Of a stretch of 64,000 nt of DNA, positions 50,080 to 59,652 are shown piece by piece. The DNA lies in the NCBI GenBank assembly GCA_023055355.1, contig JALJCS010000038.1, forward strand, positions 2,046,001 through 2,110,000. Direction: 5' to 3'. The translations under genes were made by a program, and so were the position numbers. Source of the stretch: Agelaius tricolor (lineage: Eukaryota > Chordata > Aves > Passeriformes > Icteridae). Each line of letters starts with the position of its first letter. The stretch's first letter is position 1. The notes beneath the pieces were generated by a model that was not told the origin of the DNA, did not search any database, and saw nothing but the letters and a program-made list of their open reading frames with translations.

Positions 50080-53000
50080 CTGTGGAACAAGGATATGCAA
50101 ATGTCAAGGTGCAGAACAGCAAAAAATCCCCACCAGTTTTCCACTCTTGTATTGCATAATATCAATGTAGCCAGCATGAAACAATTATTTCAGCTGGAAA
50201 GCTGCCTCAGTGGAGATTTCAGGATTGGGCTCCACTGGGAAAAAAAGGGGGAACAGAAAATCAGTGCCACCTGGGTCCTCCTTTAATCTCCATGGTCAAT
50301 GAGATTAACACTCTAACCATGCCACTTGGAGAGATATGTATATCTCAATCCATTGAAACATGGAGAGTTTAGTGGATGAACCATAAACATTTCCTTACCT
50401 GAGTCTGACTTTTATTCCTGAAACATTGATTCGGAACTAACACATTTCGTGATGAAAAGATATTTCAGTTTTTAGTTTCACCTAAATAGGTTGTGTCAGG
50501 GCTCAGAGAAGATTTAGATACTGCAGAATGAAGAGCTCCCTCACTATGCTTTTTGACAGCAGCCTTCAATTTTTCCTAGTCACCATTTAAAGTAATTTTC
50601 CTCATTTCTGTTTCTTGTGTTTCTCTGCTGCACGTTCTTCTCCTTTCCCTGAGGGGGCAAGGTGCAAAAAATGCATCCCAGTTCTGAGGAATTCTTAATC
50701 CAGTGCACACACACAACACAATGGGCATGACTGCCCTGAGCTTTGTTGGGAATGAATTAGAGGCAAGGCAAACAGGAGGAAATGGAGTCACTCATAGGAA
50801 AGTATTTGGAACTTTTTCCATAAATACACCTTGGGCTGCAATCCCTTGAACTGTCATTTTATATTAACAGCTTTGATGTTTTTCCCCCCCTATACCACAG
50901 GGGGAAAAAAAAAAAGCCCCAAATCAGAGTCTGTGCAGGAGGGACTGGTTAGTATTTATTAGGAGTAACATGGGTCAGAGCAGAGAGGGGATCCACTCAC
51001 CCAAAAACCTCCTCAGCTCTCAGTAACCAAGGGAGATCGTGTCTGATGGGAGCAGACAGGCAAGGATGTGAAATGGATTTTCATGAGGCCTTCCATGCAC
51101 TTAACAGTTATTGGGCAGGTGCAATTTTTAAACATACATGAAACCCAAATTACAGATTCATCTTTACAAAGTTATCTGACTTGGAAGGTTTAAGAACAAC
51201 TCCCCCCTTATTGGTTCTTGCAAGTGCAACAGAACTAGTACACAATGTAGAAAAATACTTTAAAAGGATACATCAGCTGTTTTTATCACCTAATTTCTTT
51301 CAAATGTAATGTGATTAAATCCTAGGGTTTTTTTAAAATCTAACACCTTGAAACTCCAGCCCGGTACTTAGGAATTATTTATAAACAGCGTCATAAAAGA
51401 GTGCTTGGGTGCCAACACTAATCAACTTCTTCAAACCACTTCAAAGAAAATCAAAAAACCTTTCCATCCACAGATCCTTTTGAGGTTTAACTAGGAGCAT
51501 GATTTAAAATTCACAAGAAAGCCCTTAGGTATTGAAGCTTTAATACACAGCTTTCTTGGACAAACGTTTGATAAAAAACGAAACATACCATTATATACAC
51601 CATCTCATGCTTTAATATTGCCCAGGGCTACTGTAAATGCTCACTTTGTACTAAATCTGGTTTGCTCTCTGCTTAGTGGCTGGCAGCAGATGGGGCAGTG
51701 CAATTCACTGATTTACTCATTTGCACACTTGTAGGACTCCTCTCAAGCCTTCTCCCCAAACATGTGACACAGGGGCACCACCAGGACACCATGGGTGTGA
51801 TGTTTAACCCCTCCAAGCAACAAAGAGTCACTATTTAATACTGCAGCTCCAAAGCAGCAGCTACATGAAGGCAGAAAATTCTGGTAAAATTTTTGGTAAA
51901 AAAATCAGATTTAATTCTGTATTTAGTCTGATGAGATGTTACGGGATTTACTCGTCCAAGTAAAGCAAGTTTTAACATTCAACAACAATTTTAGCAACAA
52001 CAAATTACTCCTTTTGTCAGGTGTAAATTTGGGTTCCTACTCCTATTCCTATTTGAATCCTGGAATAACACAAAACAACAGCTGGATTAACAGAGTTTGA
52101 TATAAATCCAAGAGATTTTATTATTAATATCAATACAACAAAATTTGCTTAAGTTGTAAGAGAAATCCTTTGTCAAAGAGGAGAAGCACAGGGTACATAC
52201 TGAACATTCAGGCAGAACTTTTCCCTTCAGAGGTTTGAGCTCACAGAAATGCCACCCAGACCCTGAAAGCCTTTTTCATTAGCACAAACCAAGACACCAT
52301 GTAGAAAACTTGCATTTTTTGAATATGAAAGAATTATCAGTCTTTATGTGGCCCTTGAAGGTTTTTAGAAGGAACACATGAAAGAACAATAGCACAGAGC
52401 CCTAAGCACAAACACTTTGCCACACATTTGACCTACAATATTTTCGAGGCAGTTGTAAGCTATAATCACCATTAGACTTGTTTATATTTTTTAAAGTACT
52501 TTAGATCCTAATATTCATTAAAAAGGGTTTCTAACTTCACACCTGGGATAGATGCAATGCTTCTTTTCCACACATCTCTGTTTGAAATTTTCTCTAGGGC
52601 TAAAACTGTCTAGGCAAGGCAAGATCATGAAAATTCATCACTTTACTGATGGCTCTAATAAGGTTTTTTTTTCTTCTAAATAGTCAGCACCTTCCGCCAT
52701 GATCAAAAAGTAAAATCAACTCTGCTACACATTTCTGTTACATTATTTTCCATATAATTTATTCTTAAAACAACATTTAGGTTTTAATTTTAATTGGAGT
52801 TCCTTTCCTTCCTTAACAGGGTTTTCCAGACCAAAAGCAGACAGCATTTTCCCCTTGACAAACAACTGCTGTAATTCTGTCTTTAGCCTCTAAGTACTGA
52901 AGTCATGAGATGGAAACTTGCCTGATTCTGTTAAAATAATACTGTGGGGCTTCAGGACAAATGTTAGTCCAATGTGAAGAAATTTTATCAGCATTCTATC

Positions 53001-53926
53001 AAACTGCAGGAAATTCTTACACATATTTTCCATGGGTCTACAAACCAGATTGATTATTCAGGCTGCCTGCACCAGAAAAGGCTGGGCACAATTTGCAGGA
53101 TTTGATTTTTTTTTTCTTTAACGTATTTAGCAGCATTTCAATCACCATCCAGCTGATCAGCACCACTAAGAGCTCACAGCACCTCCAGTGATAATGATTT
53201 CATTGATGCTGCAGCAGAACTTTCATAATGGTTTACTCTGGTTTTAAAGAAACATCAAAGCTCCATGACACCAGCTCTCCCTGACAGCTCACGCAGAACA
53301 AAAATTACAGTTCACTTGTGCATATCCAAATATAATCTGCCTAAGGGTGAACAGTTTGTAAATCAAATAATTTGATTGAGGGTACATGCTTTTATTGTGC
53401 AGAATACAGACTTCCCATTCAATTTACCAGGTTTTGTTCCACAGAGGAGCAGACACACTCACTGTTCCTTCAGCTGAGATGCCACTGAGCTGTGGAACTC
53501 ATTAACAGCAGAGAGTAACAAACTAATCAAAAAGCAGAGAATCTGCCAGCCCAGGTAGAATAGGAACCCAAATTTACACCTGACAAAAGGAGTAATTAGC
53601 AAGCTTAAAGACAACAGGAAATATCAGATGGGGCACGGAAGGCATTAATAATTGATACACCAGAACTCTTTGTTATTCCCTTAGAGGGTTTCATTGTTAG
53701 AACTGTTAAAGTGCATTTCTTATTAGATTACCCACTAAAAAAAGAAATTAAAAGCATCTTGCCTATAAGTATTCCAAAATGCTCACCTTTTTTTTTTTTT
53801 GTTTCCCCCCTCCCCAAGACTCAGGCTGAAAAGTTTGATCCATCACCTGCCAAGAGCAGCACAGCTCCCAACAGCTGCTTTCAAATCAGGAGCTGAACTA
53901 TTTCTGGTGTCTCCATTTCCACTTAC
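50080..53926 (-). other. AK8 intron 2
   Basis: 3.8 kb of AT-rich intron. Its main structure is a ~1.6 kb interval flanked by 37-bp inverted repeats (52,003-53,597). No exon is supported. Confidence 0.8.
52003..53597. mobile_element. Possible DNA transposon remnant with 37-bp inverted ends
   Basis: Bases 52,003-52,039 (starting AATTACTCCTTTTGTCAGG) are the exact reverse complement of 53,561-53,597. The match stops at both outer edges, as expected for terminal inverted repeats. The 1.5 kb between has no coding frame for a transposase that I recognise, so it would be non-autonomous. TAGCAA occurs just outside both ends (left at 51,992, right at 53,597) but not directly abutting, so no clean target-site duplication can be claimed. 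Two inverted pieces of some other repeat are an alternative. Confidence 0.5.
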
Positions 53927-54011
53927 CATCATCATTGTTTTGCTTTAAGTGGTTTATCATGAACTCAATGGGATCATCTGGCTTATGAATTAATAGCTCT
54001 TCAAGCATGTT
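53927..54011 (-). CDS. AK8: AK8 coding exon 2
   Basis: 85 nt, 28 codons plus 1 nt, beginning [14 protein letters not shown] and ending QNNDD. It follows an AG acceptor (TTTCCAG) and precedes a GTAAGT donor at 53,926. It matches the AK8 segment just before the first P-loop (human NMLEQLLIHQPEDP). It starts in phase 0 and ends in phase 1, so it joins exon 3. Confidence 0.95.
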
Positions 54012-56273
54012 CTGGAAATAAATAGGACAAAGTCAGAGGAAAATTGAACACGGCTCTGCAGTCGTGATATCTTGCATTTTTACAGCAATGTTACAATGAG
54101 GATCCTAAACAGCTTATAAATGCTTATTTATTTTCTTTCACAGACAAAATTGAGATTTCAGAACCTATTTTAGATGCTGAAAAACTGATGAGGGTCAGAA
54201 AATTGCCAGTAAAAAAACCCAACCTATTTAATTCAGTTTATTTATGGTACTTATGGACACCAGAAAGGTTTGGCTCAAGCAGCTTGGGGTTAAAAATGCT
54301 TGAGGCAGCACTGACATAAAAACCACACAAAGAGTTTGAAAACCAGAGTTAACTTGAATTTGTGTCTCTGCAGGGCAGGATGAGCCTTCTCTAGCACATT
54401 CCCACAAGTTTCTGAGTAGCCCAGAGGAGTGAAGAACAGACAAGAGCAGTTGAAAACATAACCCACAGAAACGGCACCTTTCACACCTGGACCAGCCTTG
54501 GCTCCTGCAGGAAAAGGGGTGGGGAGAAGGGGGGGAAAAAAGGCAAAAAAAGGCTTAAAGCCTTGCCTTGAATGTCTGTTTTGGAGCCCATTTTCATCTT
54601 GAACCCTTGAGGTTATACGGAGCCTTGTTTCAGCTGCCACCCACAACAGCAGAGATTTTGCAGTGGTTTCAGGGAGAATTTGGGCTTTACAGGGAGGAAA
54701 AAAGCAAAACCCTGAGAAATCCACACATTTCCTAGCAAGACATTTCAGCCCAGTCACGAGTCCTCTAATTAAAATTAAACATCAAACAGAACTAATGCTC
54801 TAATTTAGACAAGCTGCAGAAATGCTCGTGCTGCAAGAGATGTTTCTGAACAGCAGCCATAACACTTTTATATCTGCAACTAAATTCCATAAAGTCCATC
54901 TAGTCCATAAAATTTTATATCCTCACCAACTGATTGTCTCTTATTAGAGTGGCCTATTTTCCTTTTCTACTTCATCCACTTCATTAGAATAATTAAAACA
55001 CTCAATTTTGTTTATTAACTGGTGATCATGCAAGTTCTGATGCATCAAGGTCTGGGTAGCACAGAGCATAAAAGATGAAATTTGTATTTTTATTGAAAAT
55101 TCATTTAAAAATTATTACTTTCCAGCAACATTTATTTAAACTAAACAATCTGGATTCTGCACTACACTTACCAGCACCTGTATAAATAACAAACCTAACA
55201 AAATCTGGATTTATTATAATTAAAAAATGTTCAGGCTGACAGTGATTGACACTGGCACTGTTTCTTGCCCAAACCCTTTTATTTATCCAATTCTGCTAAA
55301 CTCAGTTTAATTTCACTTGAGTTGTTCTGTTAATCTCTGGGGGAGGTTCACAGTTAGGGTCTCATGTAGTTTTTACATTTTAAGTTTTGTAAATGTTTAG
55401 CACAACAATTTCAAGCTGTGTTTGTGTCATTATTTTGCTCCAACACAACTAAAGCACGACCCTGAGTAAATCCCACAAACATTTTAGGTAATATGAGTCC
55501 CTGAGTTCAATGTCTCGTGGCTTGCAAAACACAGTACTTCATTTAAAAAAAACCCAAATCAAAACACAAATATTATGCTGCAATAGTCATAATAAACAGA
55601 GAAAAAGATAGCACAAAAAAAAATAAAAACCAGGAAAGGAAAGGAAATAAACATGTGCGTGCATTTGAATGAGCAGAAATGATTTTTTAGCAGAGTTCAG
55701 AGCAGCACACAGGGGAATGCTCTCCAGCAAGTTCTCCTATCAGAACAGCACCAGGATTTTTAGTCCTTCCCACAAACCTCCCCATGCACGACACAAGGGC
55801 TTTTCCCGAACTCCAGAACCAAACCCACCCTACTCTAAAGCAGGGGAACCAGCCCTACCAGGTACCGAAATCACAGCCACGCCACAAGGGCACTTTGCTC
55901 GCTTTATTTCTGACACCTCGGCGAACAGGCACAACAGGAACAAAAAGGGAAGGGTTTTACCCGGGGAATGAACAGCAGACAGTGACAGCCCCAGCTCAGC
56001 CCCACAGAAGCCTCACCGCGTTCTCCCGCACCCAATTTATCACTGTCCCCCCTTTCTCCTCCCCTCCCGTCCTGCCCCGCCTTCCACCGACTCCTTCTTC
56101 CGTGGGCTGCCACTTTCTCCCGCAAATCAAATCATACCTATGAGGCTCAGAAACTGCCAATTCAAATAATTAATTGGGAGAGCCCACGGCCGCGTCCCAC
56201 AGGCGGACACCCGCCCATCATCCTGCACAGGATCCCGCCCCGCTGCCCCTCCCTGCCCAGGCTCCCCGTTCAC
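54012..56273 (-). other. AK8 intron 1
   Basis: 2.3 kb, AT-rich on the left and rising in GC towards the promoter from about 55,770. No additional exon is supported. Confidence 0.8.
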
Positions 56274-56366
56274 CTGCAGGAGCTGGAAGAGCCCCCGCTC
56301 CTCCGCGTAGGCGCCCGCGGGCGGCGGCCACGGCCGGGTCGCGTCCTCCGTGTCCGCCTCCGCCAT
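56274..56366 (-). CDS. AK8: AK8 coding exon 1
   Basis: 31 codons starting MAEADTEDAT and ending FQLLQ, then a GT donor at 56,273-56,272 (CAG|GTGAAC), phase 0. I chose the ATG at 56,366 because its context GCGGCCATGGC is strong. In-frame ATGs at about 56,411 and 56,408 lie upstream in a poor context, inside an X-box-like/CRE-half-site cluster. The exon gives the N-terminal tail ahead of the first kinase domain. It sits in a CpG island, head to head with SPACA9. An identical copy of this exon exists at 59,408-59,500. Confidence 0.9.
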
Positions 56367-56388
56367 GGCCGCCCTGGCAACGTGACGC

Positions 56389-56403
56389 GTTGCTAATGGA
56401 GAC
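56389..56403 (+). promoter_or_regulatory. Second X-box-like site near AK8 start
   Basis: GTTGCTAATGGAGAC with a 3-nt spacer, followed immediately by a CRE half-site (ACGTCA). It lies 22 bp upstream of the AK8 start codon. In unit B it reads GTTGCTAACGGGGAC (59,523-59,537). Confidence 0.5.
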
Positions 56404-56483
56404 GTCATCACCGCGCGACGAGCAACGCCTTATCACCACCCAGGGGCGTGGCCAGCACGTCGTTTACAGTAAAGGGAACGGGG

Positions 56484-56491
56484 TGACGTCA
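56484..56491. promoter_or_regulatory. CRE palindrome
   Basis: TGACGTCA, the full consensus site for CREB/CREM/ATF proteins, 14 bp from the X-box-like site. It is conserved in unit B at 59,618-59,625. Confidence 0.7.
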
Positions 56492-56504
56492 TCGAGCGGC
56501 GACG

Positions 56505-56518
56505 GTTGCCATGGGGAC
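56505..56518 (+). promoter_or_regulatory. RFX X-box-like site
   Basis: GTTGCCATGGGGAC: two inverted half-sites separated by AT, one base off the symmetric RFX consensus. The counterpart in unit B (59,639-59,652) reads GTTGCCATGGAGAC. RFX factors activate ciliary genes through such sites. Confidence 0.7.
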
Positions 56519-57121
56519 GGCGGCGCGGTGGCACCGAGGGCCCGTGGCCCGCGCTGTCCGCCCGCTCGTCCCGCCCGGCCCGGCCGCGCCGCCAGCCCGG
56601 CCCCTCCCGGGAGCTGCTGCGCCAACACCGCCCCAACACCGGCCGGTAGGAGCCGCAGGGCCCGCCGGGGCGGGAGCGGGGCGGCCACAGCCGCACGAAC
56701 GGCCCGGGGGGTCCGGCGGGCCCGGCCCGGCCCCAGGGAGCGGGAGAGCTGGGGAGGCGCTGGGGCGAGGATTCACAGCCAGGAGAGAAGGGCCTGGGGC
56801 TGCCCCGGCCCCGCTGTGCCTGAGGCATGGCCGCACTGCCTTCCCACAGCCCGGCAGCGTCTGTGACATCACATTGGCTGCCCTCGGGGCTCTGCCGCAC
56901 CATTCCCAAGGCACTGACTGACTGCTGGGGGTCGGGCACTGCAGGGCTTCGGAACAACAGAACGCCTCTTTTTCCTGCCTTTTTTTTTTTTTTTTTTTTT
57001 TTTTTGGTAAGTTTTCCACCAATCTAGACAATTCCAGCTCAGGTGAGACGGAGAACTGCATCATTTCTAAAATGCAGCTTCCTGTCTCTCCTTTTCCATC
57101 CAGATCCAGCAGTAAGTAAAC

Positions 57122-57265
57122 ATGAATGAGGTGGTGGACACCCTGAGGAAGATCGAGGAGAAGTACAAGCTCTTCCAGCAGCAGCAGTTCACCTTCATCA
57201 GAGCCCTGGAGCGCACCCGGGAGGAAGCCCATGACATGATCAGACCTGTGTCATCCATTGTCCAG
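57122..57265 (+). CDS. SPACA9: SPACA9 copy A coding exon 1
   Basis: 48 codons, MNEVVDTLRKIEEKYKLFQQ at the start and SSIVQ at the end. Donor CAG|GTACAA. The ATG is the first in the exon after an acceptor at about 57,102 (CATCCAG) and a short leader shared with unit B. The encoded residues are identical to copy B. The acceptor region here has an extra 4 bp compared with unit B. Confidence 0.95.
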
Positions 57266-57735
57266 GTACAAACCCCTCAGCACCAGGAGCTCCCTGCCAT
57301 GGCCACAGGGACAGCACGTGGGGCTGGAGAAATGTTTTTCCTGAAGGGAAGATGGACATAAAGTCAGAAATAAAGTGAGAAAAGTGCCCAGGAAGGTTTG
57401 TGTGTAACTGAAGGGGTGGGGAGAGATCACCTGGGTGGGGCCTCCCGTGATCTCAGAAAAATCTAAATCAAATCAGAATTGTGGATTTGAGACAGCAGAA
57501 CTCAAGCCCAAAACCCAGATGGATGCCAAAGGCAGAGTGAAAGCCAGGCTGCTGTCAGGATTAGGGCACACAATGAGCTGGTTGTCCTTTCCAAGGCTGC
57601 CTCTCCCTGACAGCAGAAGGGCTTTGCCCATTGCCTTGAAGAGGATTGTGGCAGACATTGCACTGAGCCATTCCATCCCGGTGAGGTGTTCCCATTCTGC
57701 CGTTGTCAGCAGCGCTGCCATTTCCCCCCGTGCAG

Positions 57736-57938
57736 GTGCAGTGCTACAAGGACCACCACTGCTACAACTCCACAGACAGGCGCATCCTCAACATGTTCGT
57801 GTCCCTGTGCAACGAGCTGCGCTGCCTGTGCCAGAGGATGGAGACGGTGCACGCTGGGGACAGCGTCACCAACGGCCTTTTGGAGAAGTGCAAATTGCTC
57901 CTGAACGACAGCAACGACCTCACTGCCCTTCGAGCCAC
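57736..57938 (+). CDS. SPACA9: SPACA9 copy A coding exon 2
   Basis: 203 nt, VQCYKDHHCYNSTDRRILNM through SNDLTALRA, ending in phase 2. It matches the SPACA9 core YCNSSTDRRVLLMF...LLEKCK...SNDLSSLRA. Acceptor GTGCAG, donor CAC|GTAGGT. Identical to copy B over the exon as far as I can compare by eye. Confidence 0.95.
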
Positions 57939-58491
57939 GTAGGTGCCTCCCCAGCCCAGCCCAGCTCAGCCCAGCCCAGCCCAGCCCAGCTCATTTCCTC
58001 GGGGCTGGCACTGCACATTCCCCCCTGGCTTCTGTCCCAGCCCCTTCCTGGCTGTAGGGAGGGTCCAAGGTGCTGCCCAGCTGCCTGTGCCAGCTCCTGG
58101 CAACCACTGCCAGTGTCCCTGCACTAAAAGAGTGCTGCCCTGTCTGTCCATCCTCTCTCTGGGCAGGTGGGTGCCCTGAGGCCCCTGCAGTGCTCAGGCA
58201 GGTTCCTGCTCCTTCCTGCTGCTGCTGCTGCCCTGCACTGAGCTAATTTCTGCAGGGCAGTGTCTGTGTGTCCTGTCCAAGACTCCAGGTCTGTGCCAGG
58301 GTGGATTTTGGCAGGACTCCTCAATCCATGTACAGCTGTCTCCGTGCTTTTGGGGAATGGCTGCCTGTGCACTGCTGCTCTCCCTGGGGCTCTCAGGGTG
58401 GCTCCCAGGGCTGCAGGGCTGTTTGTTTCCCTCTGTCCTGTGCCAATTGTTTCCCTCTGTCCTGTGCCATTTGTTTCCCTTTGTCCCACAG

Positions 58492-58630
58492 GTACCCCCA
58501 CAGGGTTGTGAATTTCCTGAGCATGGAGGAAGCGAGGCATCGCTATGGAGGGGTGGTGAGCCTGCTGCCCATCGTCCTGGACAGCATGAGGGACTGGGTC
58601 ACACACTCCAAGAAGTACCTGATCCCCAAT
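58492..58630 (+). CDS. SPACA9: SPACA9 copy A coding exon 3
   Basis: 139 nt, TYPHRVVNFLSMEEARHRYG, then GVVSLLPIVLDSMRDWVTHS and KKYLIPN. It matches YPHDVVNHLS.DEARNHYGGVVSLIPLILDLMKEW in SPACA9. Acceptor CCCACAG, donor GTGAGT. Compared with copy B it changes at least five of the first 40 residues and most of the last six. Confidence 0.93.
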
Positions 58631-58744
58631 GTGAGTCATGCACCTGCCATGGCCTAGAAGCACAAATCCCCTTCCCAAACAGCTCCTGCTGGGCACTTTG
58701 CAGCTCAGACCTCCAACAGTAACAAAAATACTGTGCTATTGCAG

Positions 58745-58831
58745 GAGAAACAGTGCGAGAGGTGCAAGTATGAAGACCCACGCTTGGGAAAGAAAGCTCC
58801 CTGGATCCCACCAGGGAACACCTCCTGTTAA
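58745..58831 (+). CDS. SPACA9: SPACA9 copy A last coding exon
   Basis: 28 codons and a TAA: EKQCERCKYEDPRLGKKAPW then IPPGNTSC. Acceptor ATTGCAG. The KKAPW-PPG tail aligns with the mammalian KPPWRPPG end, but the usual arginine is isoleucine here and the final residues differ. The segment before it is cysteine-containing and unlike copy B. Confidence 0.88.
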   Translation, partial: EKQCERCKYEDPRLGKKAPWIPPGNTSC

Positions 58832-59319
58832 AGGATCAAAGCTCCTGCATCATCTGCTCAGCACCTTTAAGCACCTGGCTGATCTAATACAGTGCAGTCA
58901 ACACTAGAGAACCATCCTGAGCCCATTTTCTGCAGCCAGCCCGGGACACAAGCATTGCCTCTCCCTTGCTGATATTTGCACTCTGCTCCTCACATCCCCA
59001 CAGAAGCAGCTCCAGCTGCTCCCTGGGGCTAGCACTGTAGTGGGAGCAGGGATCAGTCAGGACTCATCAGACTCTAATATCTCAGACATGAGTCTTGGAT
59101 AAGTTCCTTGAAACAGGATTTTACATTTTCTCAGCCTTCTTCCTGAGGAGCATCCCTTCCCTGCCACAGCCAGGGGGTGAAGGATGGGATGCAGAGAAGC
59201 AAAGGCCTGGCATTACAGATTCAGACACGTCCCTGACATTTAAACTTGTCTACAGCCCTCCCCCACCTCCACAGAAACAGTTTTGTTCGCTGGACCACAG
59301 AATCTCTGTTTACAGGACA
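58832..59319 (+). other. SPACA9 copy A 3' flank / probable 3' UTR
   Basis: Aligns with 63,390-63,896 of unit B over its whole length, with scattered substitutions and short indels. No canonical AATAAA poly(A) signal was seen before the unit B promoter begins at 59,327, so the transcript end is unclear and may run close to or into the next promoter. Confidence 0.6.
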
Positions 59320-59407
59320 AACTTCCCACCCGCCCATCACCTCCCACAGGATCCCGCCCCGCTGCCCCTCCCCGCCTCCCCCGGGCCAGCCCGGGCTCCC
59401 CGTTCAC

Positions 59408-59500
59408 CTGCAGGAGCTGGAAGAGCCCCCGCTCCTCCGCGTAGGCGCCCGCGGGCGGCGGCCACGGCCGGGTCGCGTCCTCCGTGTCCGCCTCCGCCAT
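59408..59500 (-). CDS. AK8: Orphan duplicate of AK8 coding exon 1
   Basis: Exact 93-nt copy of AK8 exon 1, with the same ATG context (GCGGCCATGGC) and an intact GTGAAC donor at 59,407. It reads leftwards into the 3' end of SPACA9 copy A. Nothing downstream of it in unit A belongs to AK8 except the original exon 1, so it can only make AK8 protein by splicing over 5 kb to exon 2 at 54,011. If so, the product would be identical to that from the original exon. It could be an alternative first exon or a relic; the sequence alone cannot decide. Confidence 0.75.
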
Positions 59501-59617
59501 GGCCGCCCCGGCAACGCGACGCGTTGCTAACGGGGACGTCATCACCGCGCGACAGAAAGCGGCCTATCGCCACCCGGGGGCGTGGTCAGCGCCTCGTTTG
59601 CAGTAAAGGAAACGAGG

Positions 59618-59625
59618 TGACGTCA
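59618..59625. promoter_or_regulatory. CRE palindrome, unit B
   Basis: TGACGTCA, unchanged from unit A, 13 bp from the X-box-like site. Confidence 0.7.
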
Positions 59626-59638
59626 TCGAGCGGCGACG

Positions 59639-59652
59639 GTTGCCATGGAGAC
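59639..59652 (+). promoter_or_regulatory. RFX X-box-like site, unit B
   Basis: GTTGCCATGGAGAC, equivalent to 56,505-56,518 with one G-to-A change. Confidence 0.7.

Larger units (their letters stand above)
17670..56366 (-). other. AK8: AK8 gene, coding exons 1-11 (3' end beyond left edge)
   Basis: Adenylate kinase 8 interconverts ATP + AMP and 2 ADP. From family knowledge it has two adenylate-kinase domains in tandem and serves cilia and sperm tails. I rebuilt eleven exons on the minus strand by matching translated pieces to the known vertebrate AK8 protein. Every intron has GT...AG ends, and the running phases agree throughout: exon lengths 93, 85, 50, 114, 69, 82, 72, 201, 132, 90 and 142 nt, total 1,130. 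Two P-loops are visible: GPPASGKTT in exon 3 (domain 1) and GPPGSGKSL in exon 9 (domain 2). Vertebrate AK8 is about 480 residues and 376 codons are seen here. The missing C-terminal part of domain 2 was not found between 1 and 17,669. Human synteny (AK8 next to SPACA9) supports the call. Confidence 0.95.
56280..56830. promoter_or_regulatory. Bidirectional CpG-island promoter, AK8 / SPACA9 copy A
   Basis: CpG-rich DNA without a TATA box lies between AK8 exon 1 (minus) and the SPACA9 non-coding first exon (plus). X-box-like elements at 56,389-56,403 and 56,505-56,518 and a CRE at 56,484-56,491 fit control by RFX/FOXJ1-type ciliary and CREM-type spermatid programmes (inference from motif knowledge). 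A likely SPACA9 exon 1 donor, CCGGCCG|GTAGGA, is at 56,646. Transcription starts cannot be placed from sequence alone. Confidence 0.75.
57122..58831 (+). other. SPACA9: SPACA9 copy A, coding region with introns
   Basis: SPACA9 (C9orf9) is a small helical protein found in the lumen of ciliary and sperm-tail microtubules (known for the mammalian protein). Four coding exons of 144, 203, 139 and 87 nt join in phase to 190 codons plus a stop. The protein is close to human SPACA9 from the start (MNEV...EQKYKLFQQQQ-type) to the proline-rich end (KKAPWIPPG here, KPPWRPPG in human). A non-coding first exon lies in the CpG island. The gene is intact, with no frameshift or internal stop. Its last two exons differ from copy B and look the more derived. 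Confidence 0.93.
56208..59319. repeat. Tandem segmental duplication, unit A
   Basis: Left unit of a two-unit tandem duplication. It begins at CACCCGCCCATCA (56,208) and ends at TTTACAGGACA (59,319), where similarity with unit B stops. It contains AK8 exon 1, the shared promoter and all of SPACA9 copy A. The offset between matching landmarks is 3,134 at AK8 exon 1, 4,283 at SPACA9 exon 2, 4,628 at exon 3 and about 4,555 at exon 5. The changes in offset mark later insertions and deletions. Confidence 0.95.

Noticed and set aside
56174..57232. Long Ala/Pro/Gly/Arg-rich frames over the promoter (and the same over 59,095-60,056)
   Set aside because: They are CpG-island artefacts overlapping AK8 exon 1, the promoter and SPACA9 exon 1 in other frames.
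57435..58127. 230-codon frame over SPACA9 copy A (and its twin at 62,147-62,791)
   Set aside because: It runs through intron 2 and reads exon 2 in a wrong frame; SPACA9 homology is in the other frame with proper splice sites.
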